Origin: an uncultured Oscillospiraceae bacterium
Lineage (GTDB): Bacteria; Bacillota; Clostridia; Oscillospirales; Acutalibacteraceae
Direction: 5' to 3'
Length of the DNA: 53,268 nt
NCBI GenBank assembly: GCA_959596515.1
Contig: CAUFXR010000005.1
Location: 1 to 53,268 of the forward strand
Part shown: piece by piece, positions 1 to 8,512 of the stretch
Numbering within the stretch: position 1 is the first letter of the stretch
Layout: each line of letters begins with the position of its first letter
Position numbers and translations under genes: made by a program
Notes under the pieces: generated by a model
The model's database searches: none
What the model was told of the DNA's origin: nothing
The model's input: only the letters and a program-made list of their open reading frames with translations

Positions 1-57
1 GTATGAACTCTTTTATTTCCCTAAACTGTTGCTCTTGATAGTATAATTCACCATCCC

Positions 58-93
58 ACAAAAAAGCCTATCCGTATCCGGATAGGCTTTTCT
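58..93 (-). terminator. Rho-independent terminator
   Basis: A perfect 13-bp stem (62-74 pairing with 79-91) closes on a 4-base loop. It is flanked by an A-run on the left and T residues on the right, so it can work in both directions. It lies about 40 bases past the stop of the minus-strand DUF3783-like gene, which is its likely client. Confidence 0.8.
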
Positions 94-131
94 ATTGCTA
101 TTGGTAAGCTCCCCAGAGCAGCCGGCAGTTA

Positions 132-719
132 TCACTCTGTGGTTTCCTTCGCAAAATCTTCTCCCAAAACGTGATTCAGCTGTTCTAATGTCCTAACCAG
201 CTCTTTATATTCGATCTGGTCCCCTTTGGCCAGCAGTTCCCTGGCGCGCTGAATTGCCTGGCGTAGCGCTTGTGAAGGATCCACTCGCTGCTCCGCTATA
301 AGAATCTGGCGTCTCAGCTCCTGATAAGCGTTCATGAACGCATGCTCTCGCTCAAGCTCCCGGAAAAAATCAATACATCTCCATTTGCTGTTGTGCTCCG
401 TCAGCACCGCCTTCAAAGCCACCGGTGGAATTTCTTTCTGTTTAAGCCCCCTCAGCATTCGGTCCATACTCTGCCGGGTAAATCCCTTCATCACGAGAAC
501 TTCCTGGTCAAAGCTTTCTTCCGGAGCCGGCAAACCATTTGGGGAAAATCCTGGTAATCCCAGACAATAGCCTAGGGTTTCTCCCAGCAAATCCTCTCGG
601 AGCTCCACAACTTGGACGGAAATCTTTTCCAAAGCCTGTACAATTTCTTGTCCCCGCTGGGAATCCAGGCTGATATGATAAAGGTATACTGTTTCTTGAG
701 TCATCGGTCTTGCTTTCAT
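132..719 (-). CDS. DUF3783-like protein, function unknown
   Basis: This encodes a soluble 195-residue protein with no signal peptide or membrane segment. The central part (about residues 65-110, with VLVMKGFTRQSMDRMLRGLK and a following IPPVALKAVLTEHN stretch) resembles the DUF3783 domain common in Clostridia, whose role is unknown. The C-terminal third (about 125-190) is charged, helical and probably coiled. The ATG at 719 is preceded by TAAGGAGG at a normal distance, which fixes the start. The gene appears monocistronic, with a terminator just downstream. The family assignment is from memory of the motif; no function can be given. Confidence 0.75.
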   Translation of the reverse strand: MKARPMTQETVYLYHISLDSQRGQEIVQALEKISVQVVELREDLLGETLGYCLGLPGFSPNGLPAPEESFDQEVLVMKGFTRQSMDRMLRGLKQKEIPPVALKAVLTEHNSKWRCIDFFRELEREHAFMNAYQELRRQILIAEQRVDPSQALRQAIQRARELLAKGDQIEYKELVRTLEQLNHVLGEDFAKETTE

Positions 720-991
720 AAAAACCTCCTTATTGTTATCCTAATTTCTAACTGCTATCCGCCGCCGTGAACACGTAAAAAATATATAACCAATAATTTA
801 TAGGGTATTTTACATCAATTTCATCCGGTGGTCAATATTTTTAAAATATGAGATAATTTCCTTGCAAATTATTCGAGCTACGAGCTATTTATTAAAAAAT
901 AGAAAGTAATAATGAGTACCGATAGTTGTTTATGGTAGATCTTCTGCATGCTGTGGCTTGAATTTCTTGTGCCGCATGAGCAGGGAACCAA

Positions 992-1653
992 ATGAATGCA
1001 AACAAGAAAGCAAACCCTATTCTTGCGGCTTTATTTGCTATAATGATGGGTTCCTTTTCAGCTTGCAATCAAAAAACTACCAATAGTGCTAAACTTACAA
1101 ACGAATCTTCCGAGGTGATAGAATCCGGACAGCAGGAATCCCCTAAAAGGACTTCCGGGAAAAACCTATTACCTTCTGGGATATAACAAGATCTGGCTGC
1201 TGATCCAGTGATCTTCGCTGTTACCGGCGTCATGGCTGCTCTCACTGGACCTGATACCAACGAAAAACATGCCTACACTTTTATCAATGGTATTGGTGTA
1301 TTCGCTCAGTGCAAAAATCCCCAGTCGCCGAACAAATCTGCAAAAGTATTGTTGTAAACAGCCAGCCTATCTTCACCAATGGCGAATGTGGCGAGTGGCC
1401 CACCTATGATGGCCTTTCCGTCAGTGACGACTTTGCTTTCGCTAAAGAAGGCTCCAAGATTCTGGATTACATGACTCCCGCTACCTATCCGATTCCTGAG
1501 GTATACGATGGTTGGAGTGTAATTGACGGTGAGGCCCTTCTGGGTAAAGTCGCTCAGATGGCTTTCACCGGCGCTTCCAGTAATCCTGTCGAAATCGGTG
1601 CCTATGGTGATGAGTTGATGCAAGACGCTATCGCTTCTCAGAAAGCCGAATGA
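992..1653 (+). pseudogene. Broken lipoprotein-like gene
   Basis: The first segment (992-1186) starts with a lysine-rich head, a hydrophobic core and a lipobox-like SFSAC, as in a lipoprotein signal peptide, followed by a Ser/Thr/Glu-rich linker. An in-frame TAA stops it at 1184-1186. The same frame then stays open to about 1353 and encodes a plausible globular stretch (LAADPVIFAVTGVMAALTG and onward). The next coding-like stretch continues one frame over at 1309-1653 (FTNGECGEWPTYDGLSV and onward). One nonsense and one frameshift lesion within 660 bases point to a decayed exported protein. There is no convincing ribosome site before 992. I do not recognise the family. Confidence 0.5.
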
Positions 1654-1696
1654 ATTCTATTGATTTCATGACTATTGACTCCATAATATTCTCTGA

Positions 1697-1760
1697 GGCT
1701 GTGCCTCCTTGGAAAGTGATTACCGATCCAAGGGGGCGCAGCCCTTTTCTATCTTTTTTT
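1697..1760 (+). terminator. Rho-independent terminator
   Basis: A 17-bp stem with two G-U wobbles pairs 1697-1713 with 1727-1743 and is followed by a T-rich tract (1744-1760). It lies about 45 bases after the broken lipoprotein-like gene and before the epimerase gene, separating the two units. Confidence 0.75.
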
Positions 1761-1884
1761 GAAACCTTTTTTCTTTTAGCCCCTTTCTGCCATAACAAGG
1801 AAAATTTAATCTGTATTCACGGATATTTCTTATTTCCAGGCTACAATAAGCATAAAGAGCAACGACAGAAAGGAGCTGTTGAAA

Positions 1885-2922
1885 ATGTCGTCTCCTTTGT
1901 ATTTGGTAACTGGGGCTATGGGCCATTTAGGAAATATTATCGTTGGAAAACTTCGGCAGCAAGGGGTGCAGGTACGGGGACTTGCTTTGCCGGAGGATCA
2001 CTCTATTCCCCATTTTGATCCCGGTGTGGAAATCGTCCGGGGAGATGTACGCGACCTGGAGAGTCTGATTCCCTTTTTTACTCATAAAATCGACCAGGAA
2101 GTTGTCGTCATTCACACTGCCGGAATCGTTTCGATTTCTTCGAAATATCATCAGCGTCTATATGACGTAAATGTCCAGGGCACCAAAAACATCCTAAAAC
2201 TATGCGTTCTCAATCACGTTAAAAAGCTGGTTCATGTCAGTTCTGTCCACGCCATTCCTGAACTGGAGAAGGGAAAAGTCATCACGGAGGTTTCCTCCTT
2301 TCAACCTGAGAAAGTTCACGGGCCCTACGCCAAAACCAAGGCAGAAGCCTCGCAGGCGGTGCTGGATGCAGTAGCGCAATATGACTTAAACGCCTCTATT
2401 GTTCATCCCTCTGGTATCTTAGGTCCGGGTGATTTTGGCCGGGGACACTTGACACAGCTGGTGATCGATTATCTAGATGGCCGGCTCACTGCCTGTGTGA
2501 ATGGCGGCTATGATTTTGTGGACGTGAGAGATGTCGCCGATGGCATTCTTTCCTGCGTGGAAAACGGCCAACCCGGCGAGTGCTATCTTCTTTCCAACCA
2601 ATACTTCCCAATAAAGACCATTCTTGACACTCTGCACGACACCACAGGAAAGAAAAAAATAAAAACCGTACTGCCCCTTTGGTTCGCCAAAGCCACTGCG
2701 CCTCTGTCCGAGATATATTATAAAATACTAAAACAGCCGCCGCTATATACCCGCTATTCTCTATATACCTTAGAAAGCAACGCTTCCTTTTCTCATGAGA
2801 AGGCAACTCATGAACTAAATTATAATCCTCGACCTATAGAAGAAACTTTACGTGATACCGCACGCTGGCTTTTAAAACATCAGCGTATTAAGAAGCCCCT
2901 TTCTCTGCAATGGAACCCCTGA
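1885..2922 (+). CDS. NAD(P)-dependent epimerase/dehydratase (extended SDR)
   Basis: This is a 345-residue extended short-chain dehydrogenase. The N-terminal Rossmann motif reads VTGAMGHLGNIIV (the TGxxGxxG nucleotide loop). The catalytic Ser-Tyr-Lys set is visible as VHVSSVHA and, about 30 residues later, YAKTKAEAS, the YxxxK motif. Members act on nucleotide sugars, flavonoids or other hydroxy/keto substrates; the substrate here is unknown. An AGGAG at 1871-1875 sits nine bases before the ATG at 1885 but only three bases before an upstream TTG at 1879, so I prefer the ATG. The gene stands alone, and its stop codon is part of the terminator stem. Confidence 0.85.
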   Translation: MSSPLYLVTGAMGHLGNIIVGKLRQQGVQVRGLALPEDHSIPHFDPGVEIVRGDVRDLESLIPFFTHKIDQEVVVIHTAGIVSISSKYHQRLYDVNVQGTKNILKLCVLNHVKKLVHVSSVHAIPELEKGKVITEVSSFQPEKVHGPYAKTKAEASQAVLDAVAQYDLNASIVHPSGILGPGDFGRGHLTQLVIDYLDGRLTACVNGGYDFVDVRDVADGILSCVENGQPGECYLLSNQYFPIKTILDTLHDTTGKKKIKTVLPLWFAKATAPLSEIYYKILKQPPLYTRYSLYTLESNASFSHEKATHELNYNPRPIEETLRDTARWLLKHQRIKKPLSLQWNP

Positions 2923-2939
2923 GAAGGGGTTCTTTTTTT
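2913..2939 (+). terminator. Rho-independent terminator overlapping the stop codon
   Basis: An 8-bp stem (2913-2920 with 2925-2932) is followed by seven T residues. The left arm contains the last sense codons of the epimerase gene and the first base of its TGA. Confidence 0.85.
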
Positions 2940-2951
2940 CTGTAAAACATC

Positions 2952-2980
2952 TTGACAACTATGTAAATAAGTTGTATTAT
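2952..2980 (+). promoter_or_regulatory. Strong sigma-70-type promoter
   Basis: A perfect TTGACA (2952-2957) is separated by 17 bases from TATTAT (2975-2980). It reads into the ABC exporter operon starting at 3039. Confidence 0.85.
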
Positions 2981-2986
2981 TGTTCT

Positions 2987-3010
2987 ACTGTATTAATAAT
3001 ATAATACAGT
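2987..3010. promoter_or_regulatory. Palindromic operator downstream of the -10 box
   Basis: The 9-bp arms ACTGTATTA and TAATACAGT are perfect inverted repeats separated by six bases. They cover the expected transcription start of the 2952-2980 promoter. The position suggests a repressor site. Exporters of this class are often controlled by GntR/YtrA-type regulators, but no regulator gene is adjacent, so the factor would be encoded elsewhere. It could also form an RNA hairpin in the leader. Confidence 0.6.
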
Positions 3011-3038
3011 AATACAATTACACAAAGGAGAAAGGCAT

Positions 3039-3944
3039 ATGGATGCGGTTTTAAAAACAATTGAGCTTACCAAAGTTTTTTCCGGAAAAAAAGCAGTGGA
3101 TCACGTTTCCATGGCTGTAAACCGCGGCGACATTTACGGCTTTATTGGTAAAAACGGCGCTGGTAAAACCACTTTGATTCGCATGGCGGTAGGGCTAGCG
3201 GCTCCCAGCAGTGGAGATATAGAGCTTTTTGGCAGCAAGGATTTGACAAAAATGAGAAAAAGAGTGGGCACAGTGATTGAGTATCCGGCGGTGATCCCTC
3301 ATATGACTGCCAGACAAAATTTATTAGCCCAATGCAAGCTACAAGGTGTGAAGGACCTGACAGTTATTGACCGGACGTTGGCTATTGTCGGTCTAGAGGG
3401 GACCGGCAAGAAAAAAGCGAAAAACTTTTCGCTTGGTATGAAACAGCGCTTAGCCATCGCTATCGCTTTAATCGGCGATCCTGACTTTTTATTTCTGGAC
3501 GAACCGACCAATGGTTTGGATCCTGCCGGTATTAAGGAAATCCGCGAGCTGATTCAGCGGCTGAACCATGAGCATGGCATCACCGTTTTAATTTCCAGCC
3601 ATATTTTAGGCGAGCTTTCCAAACTAGCTACCCGGTATGGCATTATCGACAAAGGCGTGCTGATCGATGAATTTACCGCGGAAGAGCTGGAGGCACGGTG
3701 TAAATCCAGTCTGATAATTCAAGCGGACCGTATTCCGGAAGCCTGTTCCATTTTGGAAAACGTAGTGGGAACGAGAAATTACACTGTAAATCCGGATGGC
3801 ACCATTTCCCTATTCGACCATTTGGAAGAAGCCGGCTTAGTCAACACGATTCTCGCCCAGCACGGTATCGTCGTCAATGCTATTTCGATGTCCAACGCAG
3901 ACCTAGAGAACTATTTCATTCAAGTAACTGGAGGGGACCGCTAA
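3039..3944 (+). CDS. ABC transporter ATP-binding protein (BcrA/drug-export type)
   Basis: This 301-residue ATPase has Walker A GKNGAGKT (37-44), an ABC signature variant SLGMKQ (131-136), Walker B FLFLDEP (150-156) and the switch histidine in ISSHIL. The LGMKQ signature and the roughly 80-residue C-terminal extension are typical of the BcrA/lantibiotic-immunity class, which drives export of, or resistance to, peptides and hydrophobic drugs. AAGGAG lies just upstream of the ATG. The stop overlaps the ATG of the permease gene (TAATG), implying translational coupling. It is controlled by the promoter and palindrome just upstream. The true substrate is unknown. Confidence 0.9.
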   Translation: MDAVLKTIELTKVFSGKKAVDHVSMAVNRGDIYGFIGKNGAGKTTLIRMAVGLAAPSSGDIELFGSKDLTKMRKRVGTVIEYPAVIPHMTARQNLLAQCKLQGVKDLTVIDRTLAIVGLEGTGKKKAKNFSLGMKQRLAIAIALIGDPDFLFLDEPTNGLDPAGIKEIRELIQRLNHEHGITVLISSHILGELSKLATRYGIIDKGVLIDEFTAEELEARCKSSLIIQADRIPEACSILENVVGTRNYTVNPDGTISLFDHLEEAGLVNTILAQHGIVVNAISMSNADLENYFIQVTGGDR

Positions 3945-4711
3945 TGTCAGGGTTGTTAAAGTCAGATTTCTATAAGCTTTCCAAAATGAAATCCTTTCCC
4001 ATCTGTTTATTGATCGTTGTAGCGCTTACCGTGGGATCTGTTTTTATTCTGGATTATTCCGCTCAATTCTTGGGCGAAGGTATGGTCTATAATGGTTCCA
4101 ATCAGCTACTGAGCACCTTTGCAGGCGACTGTAAAATTTTTATCGCTATTGTAGTTTCTATTTTTGCCGCTTCGGAGTTCGGCTTTGGAACGATTAAAAA
4201 TGTGGCCTCCCGGGGCTTTAGTCGCATTAGTATTTATTTTTCCAAATTGATTGTTGCTAGTTTCATCGCTTTGGTGATCCAGCTGGTGTACAGTATCGCC
4301 TATACTGGCACCGCCACAATTCTGTGGGGCTTTGGAGAAGTATCCGCCGACTACTGGCCGGAAACCCTAAAAATCGTCGGTCTGGAAATTCTTTTAACCC
4401 TCGCTTACACCGCCGTGTTTGTGGTGGTCGCCATGCTGATCCGTCAATCCGGCGGTGCCATTGCCATCAATCTTTGTATTACAATGCAATTTATTTACCT
4501 CTTTGTCAGTCTGGCGCAAATGGCTCTCCGTGAGTTCTTCCATCTTGAAGTGGCTCTCTCCGATTATCTTCTCTCTACCAACGCTTCCAATTTGGTAAAC
4601 GGTCAGGTAACCAATGAAATGATGACCCGTTCTCTTTTGGTTGGTATTATCTATTTCCTGGTCTTTACCGCGTTGGGACTTTGGTCCTTCCAGAAGCGTG
4701 ATATCAAATAG
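3944..4711 (+). CDS. ABC-2-type permease partner of the exporter
   Basis: A 255-residue polytopic protein of about six membrane helices. The first helix (FPICLLIVVALTVGSVFIL) is followed by an extracytoplasmic loop, and later helices include FIAIVVSIFAASEFGFG and LIVASFIALVIQLVYS. It ends in a short basic tail (WSFQKRDIK) typical of BcrB-like permeases. The one-base overlap with the ATPase gene makes it the obvious membrane partner. Substrate specificity cannot be read from the sequence. Confidence 0.85.
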   Translation: MSGLLKSDFYKLSKMKSFPICLLIVVALTVGSVFILDYSAQFLGEGMVYNGSNQLLSTFAGDCKIFIAIVVSIFAASEFGFGTIKNVASRGFSRISIYFSKLIVASFIALVIQLVYSIAYTGTATILWGFGEVSADYWPETLKIVGLEILLTLAYTAVFVVVAMLIRQSGGAIAINLCITMQFIYLFVSLAQMALREFFHLEVALSDYLLSTNASNLVNGQVTNEMMTRSLLVGIIYFLVFTALGLWSFQKRDIK

Positions 4712-4755
4712 CTCAACTTAGCCCATTCCTTCCTAAAAAATAAAGTAACAAAAAG

Positions 4756-4824
4756 CCAAAGAACCGGTGCGGGAAAATCCCTTCTCATTATTAAGAGTAG
4801 GAATATCCTTCACCGGTTCTTTGG
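4756..4824. repeat. Perfect 14-bp inverted repeat with a 41-base loop
   Basis: CCAAAGAACCGGTG (4756-4769) is exactly inverted at 4811-4824. It follows the exporter operon by about 45 bases and could act as a terminator or a 3' stabilising hairpin, but no T-run follows it on the plus strand. Confidence 0.7.
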
Positions 4825-5176
4825 TACTCTGCGCTTTTCCAGTTCTCATACATTTTTCTGCTTTTTCACATATTCATCGATCAGCCCTTGACTTCCTCTT
4901 CCCTCTCTTTTTTATCTGTCAGAAAATCTCCCTTTTCCTTATTTCTAGAGTTTATACGCTATTGGGTAGACGCTGCAAGTATATTGGGTCAAATTCTCAA
5001 GAGAATAAATTCAGGCCGTTCTTGCAAGATTTTCCTGAAGAAATCCCTTCTAGGGCTTTCTCAGATTCGTGCCCCGCTGGAGAACGGATGATTATTTTAA
5101 GTATTTGTTTGGAATATTACTTTTAATTCATATTTTTAACATTCGTTTTACACACTGCCACTTCGCCTAATTATTC
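4825..5176. other. Gene-free interval
   Basis: About 350 bases between the exporter operon and a convergent minus-strand gene. Open frames here lack ribosome sites and show low-complexity Phe/Ser-rich translations, so I call no gene, RNA or repeat. Confidence 0.6.
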
Positions 5177-5530
5177 TTATAATATTCCCATCTTTTTTAG
5201 AATTGCCTCTGCCGCCGCACAGGCTGGACAATCGCAGTATTGAGCTCCGGCAGACCTAACTTTCTCCGCATGGCTCGCAATTTTCTTTGCCGTGGCTTCA
5301 CCAAAATAGTGTCTTCCAGTTTCGGAACTTGCAAACTCAATTAACTGGCCAATCGGCATAATATCCGCTTTCAGTTCATTCAGATATCTTTCTGTTGCCG
5401 GTACCTCATTTTCCGTTCCGATCGCTTCTAACCACGTCTTAGCCGCCTCTTTTCCTTCCGCGCAGCAGGTCTGAGACTGGATTAGTTCCTGCGTTTTCTC
5501 TCTTACAAACTCTAATTTTTCTTTTTCCAC
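5177..5530 (-). CDS. Small Cys-rich protein of a Clostridia family, function unknown
   Basis: A 117-residue soluble, mostly helical protein with a Cys-Cys pair near residue 22 and a CDCPAC motif near the C-terminus, suggestive of a metal or redox site. Similar short proteins in Clostridia are, as I recall, often labelled 'molecular chaperone Hsp90', but this protein is far too short and has no GHKL ATPase motifs, so I do not use that name. The start is GTG, preceded by AGAAGGAGG eight bases away. An 18-base inverted repeat (5588-5605) lies upstream and could be a regulator site. It is monocistronic. Confidence 0.75.
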   Translation of the reverse strand: MEKEKLEFVREKTQELIQSQTCCAEGKEAAKTWLEAIGTENEVPATERYLNELKADIMPIGQLIEFASSETGRHYFGEATAKKIASHAEKVRSAGAQYCDCPACAAAEAILKKMGIL

Positions 5531-5587
5531 AATAATAGCCTCCTTCTTTTCTTGATATAGTCAGTTTTATGCAGTCCTATAAAAACC

Positions 5588-5605
5588 TTGTTCTATCAAG
5601 AACAA
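5588..5605. promoter_or_regulatory. Inverted repeat upstream of the Cys-rich gene
   Basis: TTGTTCT and AGAACAA (7 bp each) flank a 4-base centre, about 60 bases upstream of the GTG start at 5530. The placement fits an operator, but the binding factor is unknown. Confidence 0.4.
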
Positions 5606-5812
5606 TAGTAACGAATATCTTACTTTCTGTCAATCTGAACACATGGGGATAAAAAACCAGCTCAAAATTCCCAAAAAAGTAGAATCGTGGAAAACGTCTG
5701 CAAGTTTCATCGGTTTTGAGGATTTTATTTTCCTTATTTCAAAATTTAATATTTTTTAGAAAAAATAAATTTCAGTGTAATTTCTCCCCTATTCAAAATA
5801 ATACAGTTATTC

Positions 5813-5818
5813 TATAAT
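5813..5818 (+). promoter_or_regulatory. Candidate -10 box for the GH13 gene
   Basis: A TATAAT hexamer lies about 105 bases before the GH13 start in an AT-rich tract. No good -35 box is visible at the usual spacing, so an activator or another start site may be involved. Nothing else is recognised in 5606-5922. Confidence 0.35.
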
Positions 5819-5922
5819 AAAATAGCTGGTATCAGGAGCTAAAAAGAATCTCTTTATAGCGGAACCAAAATACAGCGGATTGGTCCAGAAAACTATTAAT
5901 GAAAATTAAGGAGGAATAATTT

Positions 5923-7479
5923 ATGCCAGCCTGGTTAGACAACGCAATTTTTTATGAAATTTATCCTCAAAGCTTTCAAGACACCAATGCTGACGGAATT
6001 GGAGATCTAAAAGGAATTATCAAACGTCTAGATTACATTCAGGAATTAGGATGCAACGCCTTGTGGTTAAACCCTTGCTTTGACTCTCCATTTACTGACG
6101 CCGGGTACGACGTAGCTGATTACAAAAAGGTAGCTCCGCGTTATGGCACCAATGAGGATCTAAAGGAACTATTTCATCAGGCTCACAGCCGTGGGCTTCA
6201 CGTTATTTTAGATTTAGTGCCTGGTCATACTTCCGTGCAGCATCCCTGGTTTTTAGAATCCATGAAGTCGCAGCCCAATGAATTTTCCAACCGTTACGTC
6301 TGGAATGACGATATCTGGGATACCTTTGAGGGGGTTCAGAATATCACCGGCTGCATCCGCGGGATTTCGGACCGGAATGGCTGCTGTGCGGTGAATTTCT
6401 TTTCCACCCAACCTTCTTTAAATTATGGTTTTGCCTCTCCTTCAAAAAGCTGGCAATGCGCCCCGAATTCCAAAGATGCTTTAGCTACTCGTGAAGCGAT
6501 AAAAGATATCATGCGTTTCTGGCTACAGCTCGGCTGTGACGGATTCCGGGTGGACATGGCCGGTTCCCTGGTAAAAAATGATCATGATGGTAAAGAAACT
6601 ATCAAGCTTTGGCAAGATTTTCGCCGATTTTTAGACGCAGAATTTCCCGATGCTGTTATCATCTCGGAATGGGGCGACCCCGCAAAGGCCTTAGAAGGCG
6701 GCTTCCATATGGACTTTCTGCTTCACTTCGGTCCATCCCACTACCTCGATCTGTTCCGCTGTGAGACACCTTATTTTTCCCGGAAGGGAAATGGAAGTAT
6801 TACCGCCTTTGCGGAACTCTACTGGAAAAACTATCAGCGCACGCAGGGAAAAGGATTGATTTGTATCCCTTCCGGTAACCACGATATGCCCAGGCTCACT
6901 CATTATCTCGACGCGGATGAGGAAAGACTGGTATTCGCCTTTTTACTGACCATGCCCGGTGTTCCTTTCCTTTATTATGGCGATGAAATCGGAATGCGCT
7001 ATTTAGAGGGATTAACTTCAGTTGAGGGCGGTTTTGAGCGAACCGGGGCCCGCTCTCCCATGCAGTGGGATCACACCGCCAACGCCGGCTTTTCTTCCGC
7101 TTCTCCCGAGCGTCTCTATATTCCCATTGACTCTTGTCCTGATAGGCCTACAGTGGAAAATCAGAGCGCTCAGCCTGACTCTTTATATCACGAGGTCAAA
7201 AAGTTGATTCGCCTTCGTTTGGAAAACGAACCTTTACAAAGCAATGCCGCTTTTCAGTTCCTGAACGCTCGGGATCATGAACCACTGATCTATCTGAGAA
7301 CCGGAAAAACCGGTTCCGCTCTTGTGGCTATTAATCCTTCCGATGCTTCCGCATCCTGCGAAATTAAGGAGTCCGGATTTGACCAGGTATTGTATTCCTA
7401 TCACGGTCAAGCGGTTTGGGAAAACAGCCGCCTGACGATTCCCCCCTGCAGCGTAACTATTTTGTATCGGAAAGCTTAA
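5923..7479 (+). CDS. GH13 family alpha-glucosidase/amylase, cytoplasmic
   Basis: A 518-residue glycoside hydrolase of the alpha-amylase family. The (beta/alpha)8 barrel shows the family's conserved regions: DLVPGHTS (about 97-104; Gly where most members have Asn), GFRVDMA with nucleophile Asp211, ISEWG with acid/base Glu249, and GNHD with transition-state Asp321. The C-terminal about 90 residues form the usual all-beta domain. There is no signal peptide, so it acts inside the cell on imported alpha-glucosides (oligo-1,6-glucosidase, trehalose-related or sucrose-active enzymes share this form). AAGGAGG sits nine bases before the ATG. It is not part of an operon and no transporter is adjacent. 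Exact specificity is open. Confidence 0.9.
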   Translation: MPAWLDNAIFYEIYPQSFQDTNADGIGDLKGIIKRLDYIQELGCNALWLNPCFDSPFTDAGYDVADYKKVAPRYGTNEDLKELFHQAHSRGLHVILDLVPGHTSVQHPWFLESMKSQPNEFSNRYVWNDDIWDTFEGVQNITGCIRGISDRNGCCAVNFFSTQPSLNYGFASPSKSWQCAPNSKDALATREAIKDIMRFWLQLGCDGFRVDMAGSLVKNDHDGKETIKLWQDFRRFLDAEFPDAVIISEWGDPAKALEGGFHMDFLLHFGPSHYLDLFRCETPYFSRKGNGSITAFAELYWKNYQRTQGKGLICIPSGNHDMPRLTHYLDADEERLVFAFLLTMPGVPFLYYGDEIGMRYLEGLTSVEGGFERTGARSPMQWDHTANAGFSSASPERLYIPIDSCPDRPTVENQSAQPDSLYHEVKKLIRLRLENEPLQSNAAFQFLNARDHEPLIYLRTGKTGSALVAINPSDASASCEIKESGFDQVLYSYHGQAVWENSRLTIPPCSVTILYRKA

Positions 7480-7644
7480 TTTCAAGCAAAAAAACACGGA
7501 AATAAACTGTAAGACCATCTATCGCTTTTCCGCACTGGTACAATAAGCTTCGGAGTGGGAATCTGGTGGCTAAAAAAGAAAAGGTTCCTGAAAAATGCCA
7601 TATATTAATTATAAATCATGTTAAGTTGGCATTGTAAGAAATCC

Positions 7645-7682
7645 AAACAGACATCAGCCTTTTGAATGATGCCTGTTTTCTT
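7645..7682 (+). terminator. Probable terminator
   Basis: AAACAG-A-CATCA (7645-7656) pairs with TGATG-C-CTGTTT (7667-7678) with one mismatch, followed by a T-rich tract. It is 165 bases past the GH13 stop and may end that transcript. The rest of 7480-7930 shows no gene. Confidence 0.5.
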
Positions 7683-7930
7683 TTATCTATGTCTTCAAAT
7701 TTCGCTAATCTTCCTGATGCGATGAATGCAAAAAAAAGGGGAAATGATAAAAACGCTTAATCATGTTGGTGGGAAAGAGAAAAACATAGATCTCCTGATA
7801 CTTAAATCACTCGGAAAACAAGTTTATTATTAAAAAAGCGCATCGATAGGCCTACCACTATGTTGATAAAATTTTCCACACAAAAATTTTAAAGCAACTG
7901 TTTCAGATGACTATTCATCACTTTCAGCGG

Positions 7931-7954
7931 TTTGACCGCTATTTTGACCGCTAT
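7931..7954. repeat. Tandem 12-bp repeat next to the integrase relic
   Basis: TTTGACCGCTAT occurs twice head to tail and is followed at once by a related GGTCAA. It lies immediately beyond the stop of the integrase relic, the usual place for recombinase arm or attachment sequences. Whether it is part of an old attachment site is inference. Confidence 0.5.
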
Positions 7955-7956
7955 GG

Positions 7957-8310
7957 TCAAGATTCACTCATATTTCGTCTTCCCTTTACTATTTCGGATA
8001 TTTCTTGCCTGGAGTTATCCAGCACCGCAGGGAAAAGGGACGAAAAATACTGAGCCGCCCACACGTCATAAGGAATGGCGCTATCCAGCACCGCAGAAAA
8101 GGGAGCCATAGCGTTTTTCTTTGTGTCATCCAATGAACGACCATACATATTCTCAGTGGTCGTCTTTTGAGCGTGTCCCAAAATTTCTGCCAAAACCGGG
8201 ATATATGAAACGTTAGTTCAAAAGCTCGCGTAGCGAAGGTATGCCGAAGCGTGGAAAACTTTCTGTATTCTACTCCAACTTTCTGGAGCGTATCACGATG
8301 CAGCTTGTTA
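7957..8310 (-). pseudogene. Tyrosine recombinase (integrase), frameshifted C-terminal relic
   Basis: Read on the minus strand, the upstream part gives KLHRDTLQKVGVEYRKF then STLRHTFATRAFE, the HxxR box of tyrosine recombinases. After a frame change near 8195-8220 it continues as AEILGHAQKTTTENMYG, the LGH box plus the loop carrying the nucleophile Tyr, and ends at 7957. The N-terminal DNA-binding half is missing, and frames upstream of about 8310 are broken too. It is a dead relic of an integrative element or phage and suggests that the adjacent 8.5-13.7 kb block could have arrived by transfer. Confidence 0.8.
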
Positions 8311-8416
8311 TAGGTTCTGAGTTCCTAGGGAGTTCCATTCTGAATAAAAGATCAGGTGCTTCCATCTGTATAATTTCAGAAGGAGACTCTTGCGTTTAGA
8401 ATTTCTTAGAAATAGC

Positions 8417-8471
8417 AAAGAGGCCGAAATTTGGACTATTCCCTTTAAGATCCAAATTTCAGCCTCTTTTT
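8417..8471 (+). terminator. Long stem-loop, likely terminator
   Basis: A 19-bp stem with one mismatch (8417-8435 with 8451-8469) is followed on the plus strand by a T-run. It lies between the integrase relic and the 3' end of the minus-strand secreted-protein gene and probably ends that transcript as well. Confidence 0.65.
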
Positions 8472-8512
8472 AAATATTAGCTATCGGTACGTATTTATGT
8501 ACAGCACATCCT

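Noticed and set aside
4767..5126. 119-codon plus-strand frame after the exporter operon
   Set aside because: It starts inside the inverted repeat, has no ribosome site and gives a low-complexity Phe/Ser-rich product.
5177..5530. Naming the 117-residue protein an Hsp90 chaperone
   Set aside because: It is far too short and lacks the ATPase motifs; the name would be a propagated misannotation.
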